A DNA stretch of 25,295 nucleotides from Clostridia bacterium (GCA_016297535.1 JAEDGL010000017.1:1-25295); one strand, 5' to 3'; positions 15,220 to 23,058 are shown, numbered from the stretch's first letter. The notes: a model not told the origin generated them from the sequence alone. Program-made: numbers and translations.

Positions 15220-15285
15220 GAGAAACAGCTTCAGCAGTCCGCTCAGAAAACGCGGCGCGCGAACGCAAACCATCTTCACAGCCAT
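15205..15285 (-). CDS. spoVM: Stage V sporulation protein M (26 residues)
   Basis: SpoVM is a tiny amphipathic helix that recognises the convex outer forespore membrane in the mother cell and anchors SpoIVA, the base of the spore coat. The frame from ATG 15285 to TAG gives exactly 26 residues, the Bacillus length. It has the family layout: a short N-terminus (MAVKMVCVRAP), then RFLSGLLKLFLKK, matching the pattern [KR]FL[SG]G[IL][LV]. RBS GGAGGTGA lies 5-6 nt upstream, overlapping the stop of the preceding small membrane gene. It converges on spoVAE with a 3-nt gap. Confidence 0.85.
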   Translation of the reverse strand: MAVKMVCVRAPRFLSGLLKLFLKKRK

Positions 15286-15289
15286 ACCG

Positions 15290-15478
15290 TCACCTCCATG
15301 CGCTGCACAGTCTCAGGATCAGCCATCCCGCCGCCATCAGCGTCAGGCCGATCAGCGCAAGCCATGCCCAGCCCGGTATGCAGGTAAACAGCAGAATGAT
15401 CCCCGCCACCAGCAGCAGATAGCCAATCAGCTTCAACACGGAATGGCAGGGATAGGAATGATAAGTGGGTCGGGGCAT
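15290..15478 (-). CDS. Small membrane protein upstream of spoVM, function unknown
   Basis: The 62-residue product has a short polar N-terminus (MPRPTYHSYPCHS) and two long hydrophobic stretches, about residues 15-33 (LKLIGYLLLVAGIILLF) and 36-56 (WAWLALIGLTLMAAGWLIL), so it is a two-helix membrane protein. ATG 15478 has GAGGTGA 6 nt upstream, and its stop lies in the spoVM ribosome site, so the two genes are coupled. A competing frame (15276-15497, GTG start) yields a polar, non-coding-looking peptide and was not chosen. A spore-related role is inferred from spoVM. Confidence 0.7.
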   Translation of the reverse strand: MPRPTYHSYPCHSVLKLIGYLLLVAGIILLFTCIPGWAWLALIGLTLMAAGWLILRLCSAWR

Positions 15479-15501
15479 CGGGCTTCACCTCGCTCACTTT
15501 T

Positions 15502-15529
15502 ATCCTATGCGGCGCGCAAACAAAAATGC
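15502..15529 (-). promoter_or_regulatory. Possible mother-cell (sigma E-like) promoter for the spoVM pair
   Basis: On the minus strand GCATTTT (15523-15529) and CATAGGAT (15502-15509) lie 13 nt apart. They resemble sigma E boxes (KMATATT, N14-15, CATACAnT) with mismatches and a spacer one short. Bacillus spoVM is sigma E dependent. No terminator separates this site from the sugar kinase stop at 15555. Confidence 0.3.
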
Positions 15530-15554
15530 AAAATGAAATCAGGCTCTTTTGGTT

Positions 15555-16643
15555 CTACCTTTTGATGTCGTAGTTCATGTTCATGAGGTTGCGGATGGTT
15601 TCCACATCGTCGGTGATGTTGGCGTCGCCGTGGATGGTGTGCTTGATGACGCTGGAGGCCACGGCAAAGTTGATCATATCCATGGGGCGGTAGTTGTTCA
15701 TCATGGCGTAGATCAGGCCACTTGCAAAGGCGTCGCCGCCGCCCACGCGATCCAGAATATTAAAGGTAAACAGCTTGCTTTCAAAGGTATGCCCCTGATA
15801 CCACATAAACGCCTTCAGGCTGTTCTCGCTGCCGCTGTGGGCGTAGCGCACATGCCGGGCGATGCATTTGATGTTGGGGTAATGCTCCACAAACCGCTGG
15901 AAGATTTCGTCCTGCTGCTCATAGCTGGGCTGCAGGGGCACGCCGTCCTTCCAGTCGCCCAGGGAGTGATCGTTCTCATCCTTCCACAGGTGGTAGGGCT
16001 CGATGCCAAACAGCACGGTAATGTAGGGCAGGCATTCGGTGCAGAAGTCGCGCGCAGCCTCCCATGTCCACAGACGGCTGCGGAAATTGCCGTCAAAGCT
16101 GATGGTCATGTTTCGCTCGTGCGCGGTCTTCAGCAGATCCATGATCAGCTTTGGACAGTTGCCGCCCACCGCCGGGGTGATGCCGCTCAGGTGCAGCCAG
16201 TCAAAGCCATCCAGCAGGCTGTTCAGATCCACCCTGGAAAAATCGTATTCAGTGATGGCGCTGTGCTTGCGGTCGTAGGTTACCTTGCTGGCGCGAATGC
16301 CGTAGCCGGTTTCCAGATAATAGGTGCCTAAACGGTGCGTTGGCGTTTCCTCCGGGCTGGACAGGATGACGGGCGTGCAGTGCACATCGTTGGATCGCAG
16401 CCAGCGCACCGCGCTTTTGCCAAGGCTGTTGTTGGGCACAACGGTAAAGAAGGTGCTGTCAATGCCCAGATTGGCCAGCGCCAGCGCAATGTTGGCCTCG
16501 CTGCCGCCATAGCTGGCGTCAAAATTGTTGGCCATGCGGATTTTTTCGTAGTTGGGCGGGGTAAGACGCAGCATAATTTCGCCCACGGTGATAAACTTTT
16601 GGGGGCTTTGCTGGTTTTTGAGCAGGGGATTTTTGTGTTCCAT
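15555..16643 (-). CDS. PfkB-family sugar kinase (2-keto-3-deoxygluconate kinase-like)
   Basis: The 362-residue protein has the ribokinase/PfkB layout: FITVGEIMLRLTPP near residue 17, the substrate motif GGSEANIALALANLG near 46-60, FDGNFRSRLW in the middle, and the C-terminal catalytic motif DRVGGGDAFASGLIYA with the base Asp. The MLRLTPP and NFR blocks resemble KDG kinases, which phosphorylate 2-keto-3-deoxygluconate from uronate breakdown, but no uronate genes are nearby, so the substrate is open. It is monocistronic, with RBS AAGGAGG 7 nt before ATG 16643. Confidence 0.88.
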   Translation of the reverse strand: MEHKNPLLKNQQSPQKFITVGEIMLRLTPPNYEKIRMANNFDASYGGSEANIALALANLGIDSTFFTVVPNNSLGKSAVRWLRSNDVHCTPVILSSPEETPTHRLGTYYLETGYGIRASKVTYDRKHSAITEYDFSRVDLNSLLDGFDWLHLSGITPAVGGNCPKLIMDLLKTAHERNMTISFDGNFRSRLWTWEAARDFCTECLPYITVLFGIEPYHLWKDENDHSLGDWKDGVPLQPSYEQQDEIFQRFVEHYPNIKCIARHVRYAHSGSENSLKAFMWYQGHTFESKLFTFNILDRVGGGDAFASGLIYAMMNNYRPMDMINFAVASSVIKHTIHGDANITDDVETIRNLMNMNYDIKR

Positions 16644-16684
16644 GAAAGAGCCTCCTTATTGAATTGCATTTGAATATCCGTTTT

Positions 16685-16694
16685 GAAACGCTTC
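16685..16694. promoter_or_regulatory. LacI-type operator-like site downstream of the kinase promoter
   Basis: GAAACGCTTC is a near-palindrome centred on CG, the form of LacI/CcpA-family operators. It lies just after the -10 of the sugar kinase promoter, where a bound repressor would block transcription. No cognate regulator gene is in the window. Confidence 0.35.
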
Positions 16695-16709
16695 TTCTTG
16701 ATACTGTCT

Positions 16710-16738
16710 ATTGTAAGCGATTGGACGGCATTTTTCAA
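16710..16738 (-). promoter_or_regulatory. Promoter of the PfkB sugar kinase
   Basis: Minus strand -35 TTGAAA (16733-16738) and -10 TACAAT (16710-16715) with a 17-nt spacer, each one base from consensus. Confidence 0.8.
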
Positions 16739-16762
16739 CCCGGAAGCGGGGGAAAAGCCTCC

Positions 16763-16815
16763 AAATCAAAAAGGCCTGCCACAGATTGGATCTCTGCGGC
16801 AGACCTTTTTGATTT
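16763..16815. terminator. Strong bidirectional terminator after the lactonase gene
   Basis: Arms 16763-16780 and 16798-16815 pair over 17 of 18 positions (AAATCAAAAAGG then CTGCC, against GGCAG then CCTTTTTGATTT), with A and T tracts at the stem base. The lactonase stop codon is at its edge. It closes the purC operon. Confidence 0.9.
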
Positions 16816-17789
16816 TACGGCACAAACACCACGCATGAGGGCGACTGAACGGGCAGTTCCCGCACGGTATGGCTTGGCAGGCCGGTTTCGCTGTTCAGAC
16901 GCTTGAACACCACCCAGTCGGAATGATTGCAGCAGATGACCAGATCACGCCCGTCGGGCGTAAGCTCCATATGGCGCGGATTGCAGCCGCCGCAATCAAA
17001 GGTGGTTTTCAGAGACAGCAGGCCGTCGTGGTCTATTTCCATTACCGCGATGGTATCCGCAAAGCGGTTGGCGGCGTACAGGTAGCGGCCATCCGGCGCA
17101 ATGCACAGCGTGGAGCAATGGCAGGAGCCCAGATAGTTTTGCGGCAGGGTGGAAAGGGTCTGGCGAAGAGACCAGTCCGACGTATCGTAAACCATAATCT
17201 CGTTGGAGTATTCGGTGATCACATACAAGAGCCTCTCATCCGCCGAAAGCCTTGCGTGGCGCGGACCGCTGCCCTCCTTGACGGATATGCGCTCCTTCTG
17301 CTCAAGCCGGCCGTCTTTAATGCGGTATACGATAATCTGATCCAGCCCAAGGTTGATGGTATAGGCCAAATCCTCCGCACGGTTTAGCACAATGCAGTGC
17401 TGGCGGCTTTCCTTTTCGCCCTTCTGTTCAATGGACTGCACCTCGCCAAACAGCCCCGTATCAGGATCAAACGCAGCCAGAATCACATGCCCGCTTCCGT
17501 AGCAGGAGCCGATCAGCAACCTGTTTTTGGGGGAGTATACCACATGGCAAAGCTCCCGGCCCTCCAGGCTTCGCCGGTCGGTCATGCGGTAGCCCAACCC
17601 CTCTTTGCGGTAGGCATAGATGGCGGCATAAAACCGGTTTTCGGTAATGGCAAACAGATAGCCATCCCCATAGGCAATAAAGCTGGGTGACTCAATCCCC
17701 TCCGTCCACAGGGGCGTGCCGCGATGATCCACAAACATCGCAAGCGTAGTATCCAGATGCGCGCCGTAACCGGAAATGATGCACTTCAT
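16815..17789 (-). CDS. Seven-bladed beta-propeller lactonase family protein
   Basis: The 324-residue protein fits the lactonase/YbhE family (6-phosphogluconolactonase and carboxymuconate cyclase relatives). The repeated blade pattern is visible: a short strand, then GRYLYAANR or ERLLYVITEYSNEIMVYD. GSGPRHARLSADERLLYV near residue 180 and CNPRHMELTPDGRDLVICC near 276 are the typical GPRH repeats. No signal peptide is seen, so it is cytoplasmic. It starts 21 nt after the MATE transporter stop and is the last gene before a strong terminator. The natural substrate of such proteins is often unknown; 6-phosphogluconolactone is one option. Confidence 0.85.
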   Translation of the reverse strand: MKCIISGYGAHLDTTLAMFVDHRGTPLWTEGIESPSFIAYGDGYLFAITENRFYAAIYAYRKEGLGYRMTDRRSLEGRELCHVVYSPKNRLLIGSCYGSGHVILAAFDPDTGLFGEVQSIEQKGEKESRQHCIVLNRAEDLAYTINLGLDQIIVYRIKDGRLEQKERISVKEGSGPRHARLSADERLLYVITEYSNEIMVYDTSDWSLRQTLSTLPQNYLGSCHCSTLCIAPDGRYLYAANRFADTIAVMEIDHDGLLSLKTTFDCGGCNPRHMELTPDGRDLVICCNHSDWVVFKRLNSETGLPSHTVRELPVQSPSCVVFVP

Positions 17790-17810
17790 AGCGTTTCGTT
17801 CCTTTCTTTC

Positions 17811-19208
17811 CTAAGCCGCCTCTTCCAGACCTGCCCGGCGGATTGCACGCTTGAGCCATCCGCTTTTGAGGTAATAAAACACAAACAGCAATGAGGTAAT
17901 CGTCCAGGTAATGGGATAGCTGAGCAAAATCATGTACAGCGTGTTGTTCATGGGCACAATGATCAGCAGCCAGATCAGACGCAGCACGCACACGCCCCCA
18001 AGGGTAAAAATGGTTGCAACCAGCGCGTCGCCCACGCCGCGCAGCGCGCCGGAGAAGATTTCGATGCACACATAGGTAATAAACATGGGTGCAAGCTGCC
18101 AAAGCATTTGCATTCCATAATCAATAACCACCGGATCGTCCGTAAACAGGTGGTACAGCGTATGTCCAAAGGTCAGCAGCGCGGTGCTTAACGCAAGCGT
18201 CGCGACCGATGCCATGATCAGGCCGGTGTGAATGCTCTTTTGAACGCGGTCATAGCTGCGCGCGCCAAAGTTTTGTCCCACAAAGGTGGTTACGGATACG
18301 CCAAAGGCGTTAATCATCATCCAGAAAAAGCCATCCAGCTTGCCATAGGCGGTGTAGGCGGCCATAACGCTGGTGCCCAGCCCGTTGATGCCCGCCTGTA
18401 TGATGACGTTGGAAACGGAATACATAACGGATTGCAATCCGCCGGGAAGGCCGATTTTGACAATTTCCTTCAGAATGGGCAGATGAAAACGGATTTTGCG
18501 GATTTCCAGCCGGTACACGGTATGCGTGCCGGTCAGGGTGTAGATAACCAGCACCGCGCTGACCAGCTGGGAAAGAATGGTTGCCAGCGCGGCGCCCGCC
18601 ACGCCCATTTCAAAGCCCGCCACGAACAGCACGTCCAAAACGATATTGGTCAGGCACGCAGCAATCAGAAACAGTAGCGGGCGGCGGGAATCGCCCACAG
18701 CGCGCAGCAGGCCGGAGCCGATGTTGTAAATCAGAGAGGGAATCATGCCCGCAAAATAGATGCGGATATAGGTAAGCGCTTCCGGCATAACCTCCGGGGG
18801 CGTTCCCATCAAGGAAAGCAGCCTGGCCGAGAGCGTGTACCCCAGCAGCATAATGATCAGCCCGCCGCCAATGGCCATGGCAATGGCGGTATGCACCGTC
18901 TGGCCAATTTCCTGCGCGCGTGCTCCGCCGTAATACTGCGACAGGATTACCGTAGCGCCGGAGGACAGGCCCACAAAGAAGCCGACAATGAGGTTGATCA
19001 TGGTACCGCTGGTGCCGCCAACCGCGGCCAGCCCGCGCGTGCCCACAAACTTGCCCACAATGATGGCGTCCGCCGTGTTATACATTTGCTGAAAAAAAGT
19101 GCCCAGCAAAATCGGAAAGAAAAACAGGAGCATGTTTTTCCAGATCACGCCCTGGGTAATGCTGTTGGTTTCCAGGGCGGACGCCAGACCCCTCCGTTTA
19201 AGCCGCAT
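17811..19208 (-). CDS. MATE family efflux transporter
   Basis: The multidrug and toxin extrusion family exports small molecules, usually cationic, using a Na+ or H+ gradient. The frame can be extended to 19325, but ATG 19208 (MRLKRRGLASALETNSITQG) has AAAGGAG 8 nt upstream and gives the usual length, 465 residues. The protein is hydrophobic throughout, with about 12 predicted helices and the family segments NTADAIIVGKFVG, GLSSGATVILSQYYGG and GLGTSVMAAYTAYGKLDGF. It starts 22 nt after the GNAT gene stop. Confidence 0.93.
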   Translation of the reverse strand: MRLKRRGLASALETNSITQGVIWKNMLLFFFPILLGTFFQQMYNTADAIIVGKFVGTRGLAAVGGTSGTMINLIVGFFVGLSSGATVILSQYYGGARAQEIGQTVHTAIAMAIGGGLIIMLLGYTLSARLLSLMGTPPEVMPEALTYIRIYFAGMIPSLIYNIGSGLLRAVGDSRRPLLFLIAACLTNIVLDVLFVAGFEMGVAGAALATILSQLVSAVLVIYTLTGTHTVYRLEIRKIRFHLPILKEIVKIGLPGGLQSVMYSVSNVIIQAGINGLGTSVMAAYTAYGKLDGFFWMMINAFGVSVTTFVGQNFGARSYDRVQKSIHTGLIMASVATLALSTALLTFGHTLYHLFTDDPVVIDYGMQMLWQLAPMFITYVCIEIFSGALRGVGDALVATIFTLGGVCVLRLIWLLIIVPMNNTLYMILLSYPITWTITSLLFVFYYLKSGWLKRAIRRAGLEEAA

Positions 19209-19230
19209 GGTTGGTATCTCCTTTAACGTA

Positions 19231-20016
19231 TCACTTGTGTATGCCTCGTATCCATACAGGGTAGGGGCCCGCAAGGCGGTAGCCAAGCTTTTGCGCCAGC
19301 GAAACGGATACGGGATTGGATGCATCCCAGCTGGGGTACAGGCCGCGCTTGAGGCACTCCAGAATCAGCGCCGCGCAGCAGGCGGAGGCAATGCCTCTGC
19401 GCCGCCAGCCATCAAGGGTTTGCACCTCGATCTCAATGCCCTTGCTGTAGCAGGTATAGGAGGACGCGCCGCCCACCAGCCTGCCCTCGTGCAGGGCGGC
19501 AAACCCTATGCCGCGGCGCAGGTAATCCTGCGCGTTGTGAAATTGAGAGACAAAATCCCTGGACCATTCGTTCTGCGCCGCCTGGTGATACAGGGCGCCG
19601 TCCACCGGCACAATGTCCACACCCTCCGGCGCCCCGGCCTTCAGGCGCAGCAGATGGGCAGCGTCAAAATGCTCGCCGCCTTTTTCAAAGGCATAGCGCG
19701 TGCCTGCAACTACGTCCCGGCCAAAAAGTTCCTCAATCAGCGCCCCGCAGGCCTGATCGCGCGGAACAAGAATTTTGAACCCCTCGTTACCGCGCTTCCA
19801 CGCGTCCAGCAGCAACCGGCTCTCCGGATCCTGCGCCGCGCCTGAAAGAAACAGAAAATCGCCCGTTTCGCAAAGTGCCGCCCGGGGCTTTTGCGATACA
19901 ACCCAGATGTGGCCCATGCACCCTTCCAGCGCGGACCAGATCAGCGTTTCCTGCCAGCCGTCAAACAGCGCAGCCGCCTGCGCGGGCGCGGCAGGTTCGA
20001 TCAGGCGTTGTTCCAC
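19231..20016 (-). CDS. GNAT family N-acetyltransferase
   Basis: The 261-residue protein has a poorly conserved N-terminal half and a GNAT fold at about residues 150-258. The acetyl-CoA loop is in GWRRRGIASACCAALI, after the strand GIEIEVQTLD, and is followed by GLYPSWDASNPVSVSLAQKLGYRL, typical of the clostridial GNAT family of this size. GTG 20016 is the start, with AGGAGGAG 9 nt upstream. It overlaps the stop of the upstream dehydratase gene by 16 nt. The acetyl acceptor is unknown; the neighbouring nucleotide-sugar enzyme and exporter make a small metabolite possible. Confidence 0.86.
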   Translation of the reverse strand: MEQRLIEPAAPAQAAALFDGWQETLIWSALEGCMGHIWVVSQKPRAALCETGDFLFLSGAAQDPESRLLLDAWKRGNEGFKILVPRDQACGALIEELFGRDVVAGTRYAFEKGGEHFDAAHLLRLKAGAPEGVDIVPVDGALYHQAAQNEWSRDFVSQFHNAQDYLRRGIGFAALHEGRLVGGASSYTCYSKGIEIEVQTLDGWRRRGIASACCAALILECLKRGLYPSWDASNPVSVSLAQKLGYRLAGPYPVWIRGIHK

Positions 20017-21032
20017 TTGGCCAGCTCCTCCTGGATATATTCGAGGCTGAGCAGCTTGGCCTTAACCTGCTCCACGGTAAGCAGGGTGGTATTGTTGGAG
20101 TTAAATTCGCTCAGTCTGTTGCGCTCCTGGTTGCCCTGCACAAAATACTTGTCGTAGTTCAGATCGCGCGAGTCGGAGGGAACGCGGTAAAAATCGCCCA
20201 TATCGATGGCGTGCATGCATTCCTCGTTGGTCAGAAGCGTTTCGTACATTTTTTCGCCATGGCGCCAGCCGATCACGCGCACGGGATTGTCCGCGTGAAA
20301 CAGCTCCCTGACCGCCTGCGCCAGCACGCCGATGGTGCAGGCCGGGGCCTTCTTTACCAGAATATCGCCCGTGTGCGCGTTTTCAAAGGCAAACAGCACC
20401 AGCTCCACAGCCTCCTCCAGGCTCATGATGAAGCGGGTCATTTCGGGCTCGGTAACGGTAAGCTCTTTGCCGGATTTGATCTGGTCGATAAACAGCGGAA
20501 TGACGGACCCGCGCGAGCACATCACATTGCCGTAGCGAGTGCCGCAGATGAGCGTGCGATCCGCGGAAACGGTGCGGGATTTGGCGACAAACACCTTTTC
20601 CATCATGGCCTTGCTGGTGCCCATGGCATTTACGGGGTAGGCGGCCTTGTCGGTGGAAAGGCAGATTACCTTTTTCACGCCGGCTTCGATGCAGGCCGTC
20701 AGCACATTATCGGTACCCAGTACATTGGTTTTAACCGCCTCGATGGGGAAAAACTCGCAGCTGGGCACCTGCTTGAGCGCCGCTGCGTGGAACAGGTAAT
20801 CCACGCCGTAGATGGCGTTTTTTACGCTGGCCAGGTCGCGCACATCGCCGATATAGTACTTGATTTTATCGTTCTGATAGCGGTGGCGCATGTCATCCTG
20901 CTTTTTTTCATCGCGGCTGAAAATGCGGATTTCGCCGATATCGGTATTCAGGAACCGCTTGAGCACCGCTTCGCCAAAGGAGCCGGTACCACCGGTAATC
21001 ATAAGCGTTTTGCCGCTAAAGGCTGTAGACAT
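20001..21032 (-). CDS. UDP-GlcNAc 4,6-dehydratase/5-epimerase-like protein (CapE/FnlA type)
   Basis: The 343-residue short-chain dehydrogenase matches CapE/FnlA/WbjB, which convert UDP-GlcNAc to the 4-keto-6-deoxy intermediate on the way to UDP-L-FucNAc for capsule or O-antigen. Features are the NAD loop GGTGSFG at 14-20, FSRDEKKQDDMR, FHAAALKQVPSCEFFP, STDKAAYPVNAMGTSK, and RYGNVMCSRGSVIPLF. As in CapE, the usual catalytic Tyr is replaced by Met (Met137...Lys141). The later FucNAc enzymes are not here, so the end product is open. ATG 21032 follows the purC stop directly, with the RBS inside purC. Confidence 0.88.
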   Translation of the reverse strand: MSTAFSGKTLMITGGTGSFGEAVLKRFLNTDIGEIRIFSRDEKKQDDMRHRYQNDKIKYYIGDVRDLASVKNAIYGVDYLFHAAALKQVPSCEFFPIEAVKTNVLGTDNVLTACIEAGVKKVICLSTDKAAYPVNAMGTSKAMMEKVFVAKSRTVSADRTLICGTRYGNVMCSRGSVIPLFIDQIKSGKELTVTEPEMTRFIMSLEEAVELVLFAFENAHTGDILVKKAPACTIGVLAQAVRELFHADNPVRVIGWRHGEKMYETLLTNEECMHAIDMGDFYRVPSDSRDLNYDKYFVQGNQERNRLSEFNSNNTTLLTVEQVKAKLLSLEYIQEELAKWNNA

Positions 21033-21770
21033 TTATTCTTCCTCCTCGCTGTTTCGGAGCACATTGCCCGTAAGACGGTGAAGCACCTCGCGGTAGGCCT
21101 CCTCCACATCGCCCAGATCATGACGGAAACGGTCCAGATCCAGCGGCTCGTGGGTATTGGCATCCCAGAAGCGGCAGGTATCGGGCGATACCTCGTCCGC
21201 CAGCAGAATCTGCCCGTGATAGCGGCCAAATTCCATTTTAAAGTCGATCAGCTCAATGCCGATACCGCTCATGCACTCGGTAAGGATTTCGTTGACGCGG
21301 CGGCTCATTTCCTCGATCTGGCGTACCTCATCCGCCGTGGCCAGATCTAGCGCCGTAATATGCGTAATGTTGACCAGAGAATCCTCCAGCCCCTCGTTTT
21401 TCAGGTTAAACTCAATCACGGGGTTGCGCAGCTTGGTTCCGTCGGACAGCCCGATGCGCCGCGCAAGGCTGCCTGCGGCAATGTTGCGCACGGTTACGGT
21501 AAAGGGGATGATGTCCACCCGTTTGATCAGCGAGCAGCGGTTATCAATGCGCCTGATAAAATGGTTGGGCACGCCCTTTTGGGTAAGCAGGGTAAACATG
21601 TATTCGCAGATCAGATTATTGATTTCGCCCTTGCCGATGATACGCCCGCGCTTGAGACCATGAAAGGCCACCGTTTCATCGCGGTAGTACACAACCGCTT
21701 CGTCAGCATTTTCCGTGGCATATAGGCGCTTGGCCCTGCCCTGTGCAATCAGATTGGTAATGTCGCTCAT
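21033..21770 (-). CDS. purC: SAICAR synthetase
   Basis: PurC joins CAIR and aspartate with ATP to form SAICAR. The 245-residue product has GRAKRLYATENAD, RRIDNRCSLIKRVDIIPFTVTVRNIAAGSLARR split around 80-110, LIDFKMEFGRY and LADEVSPDTCRFWD. An upstream start at 21848 exists, but AGAGGAG lies 5 nt before ATG 21770, and this start matches family length. The protein ends in SEEEE, whose codons (GAG GAG GAA GAA) form the ribosome site of the next gene. It is separated from the main pur operon but shares its CGAACG promoter element. Confidence 0.95.
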   Translation of the reverse strand: MSDITNLIAQGRAKRLYATENADEAVVYYRDETVAFHGLKRGRIIGKGEINNLICEYMFTLLTQKGVPNHFIRRIDNRCSLIKRVDIIPFTVTVRNIAAGSLARRIGLSDGTKLRNPVIEFNLKNEGLEDSLVNITHITALDLATADEVRQIEEMSRRVNEILTECMSGIGIELIDFKMEFGRYHGQILLADEVSPDTCRFWDANTHEPLDLDRFRHDLGDVEEAYREVLHRLTGNVLRNSEEEE

Positions 21771-21819
21771 GCAAACTCCTCTTGCCTGCTTAAAAAATCG
21801 ATATGACTTTCCACTTTTT

Positions 21820-21856
21820 ATTGTAGCACGTATCAGCGTGCTTCGCAAGCGTTCGG
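21820..21856 (-). promoter_or_regulatory. purC promoter with CCGAAC box
   Basis: Minus-strand -10 TACAAT (21820-21825), 17-nt spacer, -35 TTGCGA (21843-21848). The spacer holds the inverted repeat GCACG-TATCAG-CGTGC (21826-21841 on plus). Directly upstream of the -35 is CCGAACG (21850-21856 on plus), like the boxes at purE and the core of Bacillus PurR sites. Confidence 0.65.
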
Positions 21857-21917
21857 GGCATTTGCATGCACATTGGAATCCAAAAATACCGGCTGATACC
21901 GTTTTTCCCTTTTTTCT

Positions 21918-21946
21918 TTGCTATCATCCGCGGAATATGCTATAAT
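21918..21946 (+). promoter_or_regulatory. Promoter of the PucR-like regulator
   Basis: TTGCTA (21918-21923), 17-nt spacer, TATAAT (21941-21946). It diverges from the purC promoter, with about 70 bp between the two -35 boxes. Confidence 0.75.
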
Positions 21947-21990
21947 AAAACGAATGGTGGCTACCATGATCTCGAGAGGAGCAAAGCATT

Positions 21991-23058
21991 GTGTTGATTG
22001 AAAAGCGGCATCTGCACCGCATTGAAAAAATCTTTGATATGCTCACCCTGCCCATGCGCCTTCTGGATGCACAGGGCGCCTGCCTGGTACCGGCGGGCGG
22101 GGAGCCCGTTGCGCTGCCTGCGGGCATTGTGCAGGGGCTGAATCACCGGGCCGGAGAGCTGTACCTGCGCGCGCTGGACATGAACCCCGTGCTCTACCTG
22201 GCCGCGCCCGCTTCCGCGCCCGGCGTGGAGGATATTCTGTGCATGGCCGACGCCATGCTTATGAGCCAGTTCAAGAGCGGCCCGTCCGCCTTTGGCCTGA
22301 CGGAGGTTTACCGCCGCATTCTGCGCCAGGAGCTTACGGGCACCGACCTGCTCTCCCGCGCAAACGAGCATCAGATACCGCTGGAAATGTCCCGCTGCGT
22401 CATGATTTTTCAGCTGGAGCAAACGGACAAAACCAGCGCCTACGCTGTTTTGGGCGAACTGGTGCCCATCAGCGACGGCGATGTGCTTGTGGAAATGAAC
22501 CGCCACACCGTTGCGCTGATCAAGGATATGAACGGCATCGACGGGGCGGATGATCTGTACCAGTTTGCCGAGGCCGTGCAGGAAACCGTGATGGAAGAAG
22601 CCGTGCAAAATGTGATGGTGGGCATCGGCGAGGAAAGGCATACCCTTGCTCAGCTTGGGGAAAGCTATGCCGAGGCGCGCCGCGCCATGGAGGTGGGGCA
22701 TGTGTTCAATCCCTCCCAGAGCATTCATGTTTTCCATCGGCTTATGCTGGAGCGCTTTTTGATGAACGTAAGCCGCGAGGAAGGCATGCACTACCACAGC
22801 CTGCTGTTCAACCGCAAGACCGCCAAGCTGTTTAACGAGGAAATGCTGCAAACCATCGACATGTTCTTCCGCAAGGATCTCAATTTGTCCGATACCGCGC
22901 GGCAGCTCTTCATCCACCGCAACACCCTTGTGTACCGCCTGGACAAGGTACAGCGTCTGACCGGGCTGGATCTGCGCCATTTTGATGACGCCGTAACCTT
23001 CAAAATCCTCTATGTGCTCAAGAAGTGCGGTCAGGAAAAGCCCAAACAGATCATTTGA
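21991..23058 (+). CDS. PucR/CdaR-family transcriptional regulator
   Basis: The 355-residue protein ends in the PucR-type helix-turn-helix (HTH_30): LNLSDTARQLFIHRNTLVYRLDKVQRLTGLDLRHFDDAVTF, split at about residues 295-335. The middle (about 120-260) fits the degenerate GGDEF-like domain of this family, including GIGEERHTLAQLGESYAEARRA; the N-terminal 100 residues look like a small sensor region. Related proteins control purine or sugar-acid catabolism, but the ligand cannot be told here. GTG 21991 has GAGGAG 10 nt upstream. It diverges from purC and is followed after 23 nt by the S41 protease gene. Confidence 0.85.
   Translation: MLIEKRHLHRIEKIFDMLTLPMRLLDAQGACLVPAGGEPVALPAGIVQGLNHRAGELYLRALDMNPVLYLAAPASAPGVEDILCMADAMLMSQFKSGPSAFGLTEVYRRILRQELTGTDLLSRANEHQIPLEMSRCVMIFQLEQTDKTSAYAVLGELVPISDGDVLVEMNRHTVALIKDMNGIDGADDLYQFAEAVQETVMEEAVQNVMVGIGEERHTLAQLGESYAEARRAMEVGHVFNPSQSIHVFHRLMLERFLMNVSREEGMHYHSLLFNRKTAKLFNEEMLQTIDMFFRKDLNLSDTARQLFIHRNTLVYRLDKVQRLTGLDLRHFDDAVTFKILYVLKKCGQEKPKQII

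Noticed and set aside
15276..15497. Alternative GTG-started frame before spoVM
   Set aside because: The overlapping frame at 15290-15478 has a better-placed RBS and two membrane helices; this one looks random.
19875..21350. Plus-strand open frame of 491 codons
   Set aside because: Antisense to the dehydratase and purC, both firmly identified.
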